The notes under the pieces were generated by a model. It ran no database searches, had not been told where the DNA came from, and saw only the letters and a list, made by a program, of their open reading frames with translations. Below, piece after piece: positions 63,643 to 64,000 of a DNA stretch of 64,000 bases; the first letter of the stretch is position 1; every line of letters begins with the position of its first letter. Source of the DNA: Burkholderiales bacterium (GTDB lineage Bacteria; Pseudomonadota; Gammaproteobacteria; Burkholderiales; Burkholderiaceae_D); contig JACPWS010000029.1 in the NCBI GenBank assembly GCA_016196925.1, forward strand, positions 53,016 to 117,015. The letters run 5' to 3'. The position numbers were made by a program, and so were the translations under genes.

Positions 63643-63826
63643 GTAGGTACGATTAGCGGAGCGTAATCGTACGCATTTAATCACCGCCGAGCTCATCCGC
63701 GACATCGCCGCCCAATCTCTGGGATAAACCCCTGCCTCAATGGAAAGTGGAATAGGGCTAGTCGTGTACGCGCTGTTATTCTGAGGCTGAACATGCGTGC
63801 GATTACGCTTCGCTAATCGCACCTAC
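63643..63826. repeat. GTAG-headed REP pair (GTAGGTACGATTAGC type), copy 2
   Basis: GTAGGTACGATTAGC-GGA-GCGTAATCGTACGC (63643-63676) and an inverted, slightly diverged copy (63793-63826, ending CGCACCTAC), 116 bases apart. Same family as 50221-50354. The 63615-64000 stretch has no gene. Confidence 0.85.
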
Positions 63827-63887
63827 GCTTGCTTTTCCGGGTAACCAGACAAGCATGGAATGCTTTCCAGAATGGGAATTTAGCCAA

Positions 63888-63917
63888 GTAGGGTGGGCAC
63901 CGCACTTGTGCCCACGC
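63888..63917 (+). repeat. GTAG-headed REP (GTAGGGTGGGCAC type)
   Basis: GTAGGGTGGGCAC, a short loop, and GTGCCCACGC form a hairpin behind GTAG. A third GTAG REP type in the window. Confidence 0.75.
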
Positions 63918-64000
63918 GGATGATGGACGCGCCGTGTAAGCCATAAGGCAGAATGTATTGCGCCGTATGTGCGAAAGCCAAGCCTTAAAAATAGAACCCA

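Overview
The window is a piece of a betaproteobacterial chromosome. Gene content and order point to the Burkholderiales, most likely an Oxalobacteraceae-type organism (Herminiimonas/Janthinobacterium/Undibacterium-like). The evidence is the order ftsH-folP-glmM, trpF-trpB-trpA-accD-folC-SPOR-cvpA-purF and dapA-bamC, a single LolC/E permease with LolD, and protein sequences typical of that group. This is inferred from protein recognition, not from a database search. There is no rRNA operon, CRISPR array or complete prophage.

Layout. 1-2.95 kb: end of ftsH, folP, glmM and a tRNA-Arg(TCT) gene. 2.9-8.84 kb: a compact integrated mobile element of about 5.9 kb inserted at the anticodon loop of that tRNA, bounded by 46-bp direct repeats. 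It carries a tyrosine integrase, a HigB/HigA-like toxin-antitoxin pair, an unknown 280-residue cargo protein and a translationally coupled mobilization operon with a MobV (Mob/Pre) relaxase. 9-13.3 kb: a DUF4124 protein, an FAD-linked oxidase, DUF2069, WrbA and a YihY-family protein. 13.7-23.6 kb: isocitrate lyase, then the trp/acc/fol/pur cluster. 23.9-36.1 kb: an orphan TonB receptor, RNase AM-like PHP phosphatase, HtpX, YciO, a site-2 protease, TrpS, a methyltransferase, DapA, BamC, an Ala-rich lipoprotein, a RoxA-like ribosomal oxygenase and SlyD. 36.2-48 kb: MutS, an RhlE-type helicase, SuhB, TrmJ, a FimV-like protein, GST, PP2C phosphatase, DUF465 and a DinG-type helicase. 48-64 kb: a secreted HExxH protein, an M13 peptidase, a decayed HD-domain gene, a Cys-rich protein of unknown function, an orphan PhnD-like binding protein, RecJ, LolC/D, an LplT-PlsC fusion and a secreted alpha/beta hydrolase.

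The least explained material is in the non-coding DNA. Four copies of a ~80-100 bp repeat share an ATATACT-N7-AGTATAT head and an ACATACTCCC-type tail (17.2, 23.7, 48.1, 53.9 kb). Two palindromic elements are bounded by GTCCACGAAAT (26.2 and 59.8-60.2 kb), and the second is a nest of four inverted repeats. GTAG-headed REP pairs and one dRS3-like pair are also present. Two patterns in translation starts recur: four genes (folP, folC, yciO, mutS) begin a few bases after a terminator-like hairpin with no visible Shine-Dalgarno, and three (wrbA, the site-2 protease, roxA) have a -10 box so close to the start codon that the mRNA would be leaderless.

All calls come from reading the sequence. Starts were chosen by ribosome-binding site, signal peptide and family length, and are stated where they differ from the longest open frame.
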